IMG/VR virus record: IMGVR_UViG_3300020467_000001
Coordinates: 1-43,600 of that record
Origin: a virus
Length of the DNA stretch: 43,600 bases
Direction: 5' to 3' (one strand)
Positions 39,528 to 43,600 of this stretch are shown here, piece after piece. The translations under genes and the position numbers were made by a program. Position 1 is the first letter of the stretch. The number at the start of each line of letters is the position of its first letter. The notes below the pieces were generated by a model, which ran no database searches, was not told where the DNA came from, and was given only the letters and a program-made list of their open reading frames with translations.

Positions 39528-40958
39528 TTATTCGGCCTCGTCATTTGCATCTTCTGGTTCTTCTTCTATTTCCTCTTCTTCAATTTGAGGTTGTTCCATT
39601 TCAATTAATGATGCCTGTTGCGTTGCCTCCAACTCTTCCTCAACGTCAAACTCATCGCCAAGCACTTCTCCTTCGTGTAATTGCTTCAACAACGTTTCTT
39701 GTGTAATTGTTCCAGCCGTATAAAGTTGCAACAAGCTACCAATTTCTTGAGGTTCTAAACGAGCCGCCAAGAAGTCACGATTAACAAAACTACTACCTGC
39801 TGCATTATTGCCTAAATACTGTGCATGGAATACTAAAGAGTTATCTATCATGTCTTGCATCTGTTGTGCGACCACCTGCATCGTGCTATCGCCTTGCGAT
39901 CTATCTATTCGCTTTGCTTCTGCTGTTTCTGCCGATAATTTTTGCCCCAATATTGATGCAAGGCCAAGTTCGTTAATTTGATCTGCTATTCGGTCTAGTT
40001 GTTTATATTGAGCATCAAAACTTTTTCCACTTGGTTCTATGTATTCAGCTTTACCATCAGCAGGAAAAGCTATTGCTTCACCTGGACCTGCACTAACTTC
40101 CTCAGAAGTTTGTGGGTATCCATAAAAAGCCAGCATTGGAACACTGCTTATATGTAATTGGTTACTAAGGTCAGAGCCACATTGATATGCCTTTAAATTA
40201 AGTTCGGCAATATCTTCCATAGGAGGACGTGATTCTAAAATATTAATCCTGTTGGAATAAGCAACAGAGAAAGGAATCTCAGATAAAGTTGTAGTTCCTT
40301 CATCAAATAATTGAAAGTCACCGTCACTATTTCGGCGATGAATTTCAAAAGCTCCTGGTGTTAACAAACGTATTTGTTCAATAATTTCTTCACCATATTT
40401 TCCTTCAGGTTCAACTACTTTTTCTAACAACCTAAGTTGAGTAAATTTTTGTTGTCCATCTTTTAATTCTGTTCTCCAACCTAAAATTTCTCGTGGTGTA
40501 TATGTAACCCAATAAGGACGACCATTTGCATCAGCAGGAGCATCAACTAAAACACCACAATGCCCATAACGAATCATCTTTCTTGCAGTCTCGTATGTCC
40601 AAATATTTAAGTCGTTTCCTTGAAGGTCTACATCAAATAATTGCTCACGAATAACATCAGGAACATCATTCAATCTGACTGGTTTTCTTGTTAACATTCC
40701 AGCCAACATTCTTTCAAGTCGTTGGTAATAAGGTTGACAAACTGAACGAGCAAGTCTGTTGTCATAAGCTTCATCTAATTCACGCGGTTCTTGAGGCAAA
40801 TATCTTCTGTGCTTTCTTCTCATTTCATAAGACCCGCCCATTAAATCTTCAATTAATGCCCAATGAGGCTCCATGTTTTGCCATGCAGCATTTGGATCTG
40901 AAATATCTGCTGTTGCTCCAGCTTGTTCTCTTTTATAAAAGTTGTAGCCGCTATACAC
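39528..40958 (-). CDS. Portal protein (DUF4055-like)
   Basis: 476 residues from GTG 40958, with AGAGG six bases upstream. RLARSVCQPYYQRLERMLAG, TYETARKMIRYGHCGVLVDA, NLKAYQCGSDLSNQLHISSV and AETAEAKRIDRSQGDSTMQV match the DUF4055 portal type. Very acidic tail (EEEEIEEEPEDANDEAE). The ring through which DNA enters the head; sits between terminase and MuF as expected. Confidence 0.9.
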   Translation of the reverse strand: MYSGYNFYKREQAGATADISDPNAAWQNMEPHWALIEDLMGGSYEMRRKHRRYLPQEPRELDEAYDNRLARSVCQPYYQRLERMLAGMLTRKPVRLNDVPDVIREQLFDVDLQGNDLNIWTYETARKMIRYGHCGVLVDAPADANGRPYWVTYTPREILGWRTELKDGQQKFTQLRLLEKVVEPEGKYGEEIIEQIRLLTPGAFEIHRRNSDGDFQLFDEGTTTLSEIPFSVAYSNRINILESRPPMEDIAELNLKAYQCGSDLSNQLHISSVPMLAFYGYPQTSEEVSAGPGEAIAFPADGKAEYIEPSGKSFDAQYKQLDRIADQINELGLASILGQKLSAETAEAKRIDRSQGDSTMQVVAQQMQDMIDNSLVFHAQYLGNNAAGSSFVNRDFLAARLEPQEIGSLLQLYTAGTITQETLLKQLHEGEVLGDEFDVEEELEATQQASLIEMEQPQIEEEEIEEEPEDANDEAE

Positions 40959-40999
40959 GATGAACCTCTTTGGTTATGTAAACAGTTTAAACAAGAGTT

Positions 41000-42364
41000 C
41001 TAGTAAATCCTAATTCCAGTACCACGACCAGAGTGCATGTGTAATGGATTGAACTCTTTCCATATTAAATAACCAAGCGAATCAGCCATGTGATCTAAGT
41101 TTTGCGTTTTATCTGGTGTGCCATCCTCTGCATAAGCTTGAAGCTCTAAAGACTCAATTGTTTTTTTACAACGAGGATGAATATGCAATCTTACTTCATC
41201 TTTTCCATTGCACAACATTGCTTGAACTGCTGCGACTCTATCTCGGACGTAAGGATTGCTTGAACCTGATAAGTTTGTAATCCGTCTTTGCTGCAAAAGT
41301 TGGATGTCGGTCTTTGCAGCATTTGTACTTCTGTTTCCACCTGAAGCGTCTGGATATGCATAAATCGTACTGTGTGGAAATTTTTCTCGTAATTGGTCAG
41401 CCATTGAATCTGTGTCATGTGCTCCTCCAATCTCATCAAAAATGTATAAATGCCCTTTGCTAATTACTCCAATAGCTGCATTGCAGTTTCCAACGTTAAA
41501 ATCACAACCAACTCTAATAATTTCTTCTGAGTGGTCAGGCATATCTTCAGTTACATGTTTTGTTCGATCAAAACGGTCATAAACTGCGCCCGTTTGAAGA
41601 TTACAAAACTCGCCTTCTGTATAGGCTTTAACTAAAGAAGCTGGATAATTGTCAAGTAATGCTTGAAGAAAATCATCAGGAAGATAAGGATTATCTTTTG
41701 TACGAGCTTTGTAGAGTGCTCGGTCTTCCTTGTGACCTTCTCGGACAAACAAATTATAGAAGGTTCCAAAGCCTTCGGGTGTAGAAAAAAGACCTAATTG
41801 TCTACGCTGCCCTGCTCTTAATCTTCCAAGAAACTTTTCAATTGCTTTTTGCGCAATATCACTTTTGGTTGTGTCTAACTCATCTGATCCAATAAAACTA
41901 AGGTTAACTCCAATAATTCTTTGCCAAGATTCCATTGACCGACAAAGGACTGTTACCTCACCATTAGGCAAATTTAATTTGTACTCGGGTAAGGGCGAGG
42001 CTCTGTATTCATAATTAATTTCATTTGTTTCCCAAAAATCCTCAAGGGAACGCTGGACAACATCACGAACCAAAGCACCAGTAGGAGCGAAAACAGCCCC
42101 AACCGTATTGGGGTTATCAAGAGCGCATAAAGTAGTCCATGCACATAAGGTTCTTGTTTTTCCTGCTCCATAACCTGCACAAAAGCCAACAATTCTATGT
42201 TCTAAATCCTTACAGATGTTTTGCTGATAATTTAATAAACCGTTGAAAATACGCTCTCTAATAGAATTTGTTTCTACTTTTTTTTCTTCAAATGAAATTG
42301 AATAAGGCTTAAACCCTTCAGGATGTAAAACGTGCCCAGTTGTTAATTCTTTAAGAATAGTCAA
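41000..42364 (-). CDS. terL: Terminase large subunit
   Basis: 454 residues from TTG 42364 (within TTGA overlap of the TerS stop; TTG 42370 also in frame). ATPase: Walker A GYGAGKT (about 64-70), Walker B SFIGSDELD (Asp161-Glu162). Nuclease: VGCDFNVGN (Asp288), YAYPDASGG (Asp339), LDHMADSLGY. Complete ATPase plus RNase H-type nuclease. The packaging mode (cos or headful) cannot be told. Confidence 0.95.
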   Translation of the reverse strand: MTILKELTTGHVLHPEGFKPYSISFEEKKVETNSIRERIFNGLLNYQQNICKDLEHRIVGFCAGYGAGKTRTLCAWTTLCALDNPNTVGAVFAPTGALVRDVVQRSLEDFWETNEINYEYRASPLPEYKLNLPNGEVTVLCRSMESWQRIIGVNLSFIGSDELDTTKSDIAQKAIEKFLGRLRAGQRRQLGLFSTPEGFGTFYNLFVREGHKEDRALYKARTKDNPYLPDDFLQALLDNYPASLVKAYTEGEFCNLQTGAVYDRFDRTKHVTEDMPDHSEEIIRVGCDFNVGNCNAAIGVISKGHLYIFDEIGGAHDTDSMADQLREKFPHSTIYAYPDASGGNRSTNAAKTDIQLLQQRRITNLSGSSNPYVRDRVAAVQAMLCNGKDEVRLHIHPRCKKTIESLELQAYAEDGTPDKTQNLDHMADSLGYLIWKEFNPLHMHSGRGTGIRIY

Positions 42365-42684
42365 GAGCAAAGAGAAGCTAATTTAGCTGCTGTATTAATT
42401 GCACCGAGCGCAATGTGATATTGACCAGCCCTTCTGGCTTCCATCTGTAAGGTGCTGCATTGGCTCAAAAGATCCGCAATCATTTGGGGTCGCTCTATAT
42501 CCCAATCAGCTTTGAGGGCTTCCCTAGCTTGCTCTAAATAGTTATCTGCAGTTCTTTCTGACACCCCCCAGTTTTCTGAAGCATACCGAACGCAATCAGA
42601 CCTTCTTCCACCATTAGCAATGATCCGTGAAAACCTTTGAACACGGATTAAAGTTTCAGCCTTACTAGATCCTTTAGCTGCCAT
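42361..42684 (-). CDS. terS: Terminase small subunit
   Basis: 107 residues. Helix-turn-helix near residues 27-60 (CVRYASENWGVSERTADNYL) for recognising the packaging site, then helical oligomerisation part (LLSQCSTLQMEARRAGQYHI). Overlaps the methyltransferase end by 11 bases and TerL by 4. Confidence 0.87.
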   Translation of the reverse strand: MAAKGSSKAETLIRVQRFSRIIANGGRRSDCVRYASENWGVSERTADNYLEQAREALKADWDIERPQMIADLLSQCSTLQMEARRAGQYHIALGAINTAAKLASLCS

Positions 42685-43600
42685 TTGAAGCCTCCATTGG
42701 CTTTAACCAATTTTCAAGAATTTCTAAAGCAACCCTTTGAGTCATAAATGGTGGAACACTCATTCCCATGACATAAGAAGGTTCTGACTTAAGAAAATTG
42801 TAATCCTCTGGAAAAGTTTGAATACGAAGTAATTCCCCAGAACTAAAATGTCTAGGTTTATCCCACCTTATAGGGATTCCAGGCTGACTTGCAGTTAATG
42901 TTGATGTTGGTCTATATGGATTGGCAACACTAAAGTTAAAGTAGTGCCCTTTAGGATGAACTTTTGATAAAGAATCGCCTGGTTTAGTTTTTTCCCAAAG
43001 AGCTTTCACTTTTGGCGATAAAGCATGTGTCTTACCGTGATTAATAACATCTTTAATTGCATTTGAACAAGGTATTGGCTTTTCTTTAAATATTGGTTTT
43101 ATAGGTGGAAGGTTTAAATCATTCCGTCTAGCAAGAAAAAAAGTTCTTTCTCTTGCTTGAGGAACCCCCATTTTTGCTGAGTTAAAAAGGAATAATTGAG
43201 TTGAATATCCAGCTTCACGAAAGGCCGTAAAAATTTCTTTCACATATCCTTTGGCATTACCCGCAATTAAACCTTTAACATTTTCAGCCACAATTATTTT
43301 AGGCTGAAGCCTTTTTCCTACTTCAATAAAATGACCAAAAAGATCATCTAGCTTTTGCTTTTTTTGACCTTCACGGAAATAATTTTCTTTGCCCCATTTC
43401 TTTTCACGCTTGCCAGCCATGCTAAAAACTGAACAAGGTGGAGACCCATCAAGAATGTCTAAATCTTTTAATTCATCAGGAATTTCTTCTAAAGGAATTT
43501 TATTAAAATCTTGAACGCCCATTAAAAAACTATGTTTCGGATTATGGTTTGCTCGATATAAAGCCATCATTTCTGGATCTATTTCAACACCACCTAAGAC
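42674..43600 (-). CDS. C5-cytosine DNA methyltransferase, main part (starts at 206 across the join)
   Basis: Residues 44-351 of the 351-residue enzyme. All key motifs: PPC with Cys99 nucleophile in DGSPPCSVFSMAG, Glu149-Asn150-Val151, GVPQARERTFFLARR (Gln191, Arg193, Arg195), target region, FSSGELLRIQTFPEDY and the end motif YVMGMSVPPF. Complete and probably active. No restriction enzyme is nearby, so it is an orphan that may protect phage DNA from host restriction or mark the packaging site beside TerS. The true start lies at 206 through the circle join. Confidence 0.94.
   Translation of the reverse strand, partial: VLGGVEIDPEMMALYRANHNPKHSFLMGVQDFNKIPLEEIPDELKDLDILDGSPPCSVFSMAGKREKKWGKENYFREGQKKQKLDDLFGHFIEVGKRLQPKIIVAENVKGLIAGNAKGYVKEIFTAFREAGYSTQLFLFNSAKMGVPQARERTFFLARRNDLNLPPIKPIFKEKPIPCSNAIKDVINHGKTHALSPKVKALWEKTKPGDSLSKVHPKGHYFNFSVANPYRPTSTLTASQPGIPIRWDKPRHFSSGELLRIQTFPEDYNFLKSEPSYVMGMSVPPFMTQRVALEILENWLKPMEASNGS
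43524..43600. repeat. Terminal direct repeat, right copy
   Basis: Exact copy of bases 1-77. Removing one copy gives a circle of about 43,523 bp in which the methyltransferase gene is intact. Confidence 0.95.

Noticed and set aside
43-43570. CRISPR array, insertion sequence, integrase or attachment site
   Set aside because: No spaced direct repeats, transposase, recombinase catalytic pattern or tRNA-like core was found.

Overview
The window is a complete, circularly assembled genome of a tailed phage (siphovirus-like), not a bacterial chromosome. Bases 1-77 are repeated exactly at 43524-43600, and one gene (a C5-cytosine methyltransferase) reads continuously through the join, so the unit genome is about 43,523 bp. 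The DNA is AT-rich. Many proteins (2OG-oxygenase-like HxD proteins, low-complexity tail-fibre repeats, small secreted or membrane proteins at 10-14 kb, a Gly-rich adhesin) look, from memory, like those of phages of marine picocyanobacteria (Synechococcus/Prochlorococcus). That host assignment is inference; no host gene is present.

Layout. (1) 1-696, leftward: a ParB-fold protein and the start of the orphan methyltransferase. (2) 810-9431, mostly rightward: an early region of about 20 small genes, followed by a recombination set of PD-(D/E)XK nuclease, RusA resolvase, Erf annealing protein and an SSB-like protein. A DUF2958 protein, a DUF3085-like protein, a second ParB-fold protein, a ribbon-helix-helix regulator and a winged-helix protein lie among the small genes. 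(3) 9493-14223: small membrane, secreted and coiled-coil proteins; rightward genes 9905-12001 face leftward genes 14223-11925 and their ends overlap. (4) 14299-17466, rightward: two tandem HxD oxygenase-like proteins and three tail-appendage proteins. (5) 43600-17463, leftward: methyltransferase, TerS, TerL, portal, MuF fused to an ADP-ribosyltransferase, scaffold, major capsid, decoration-like protein, neck proteins, tail tube, G/GT chaperone with a -1 frameshift, tape measure, a lambda L/K/J-like tip set, two further tube-fold proteins and a 1402-residue fibre.

Regulation visible in the sequence: at least eight copies of a 13-bp palindrome (consensus WTCTTAWTAAGAT) sit before genes. In four of them it overlaps the -10 of a TGTACA-N17-TAAGAT promoter with identical spacing. 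Five of the genes also have AAAAACCACA just before the start codon, four of these without a Shine-Dalgarno sequence. One site drives ParB leftward and one drives a lone rightward gene inside the late operon.

No DNA polymerase, helicase, primase, RNA polymerase, integrase or tRNA gene was recognised, and no endolysin could be identified, so replication probably depends on the host and the lysis genes are unknown. No stretch longer than 300 bases lacks a gene; the longest is 3626-3828.
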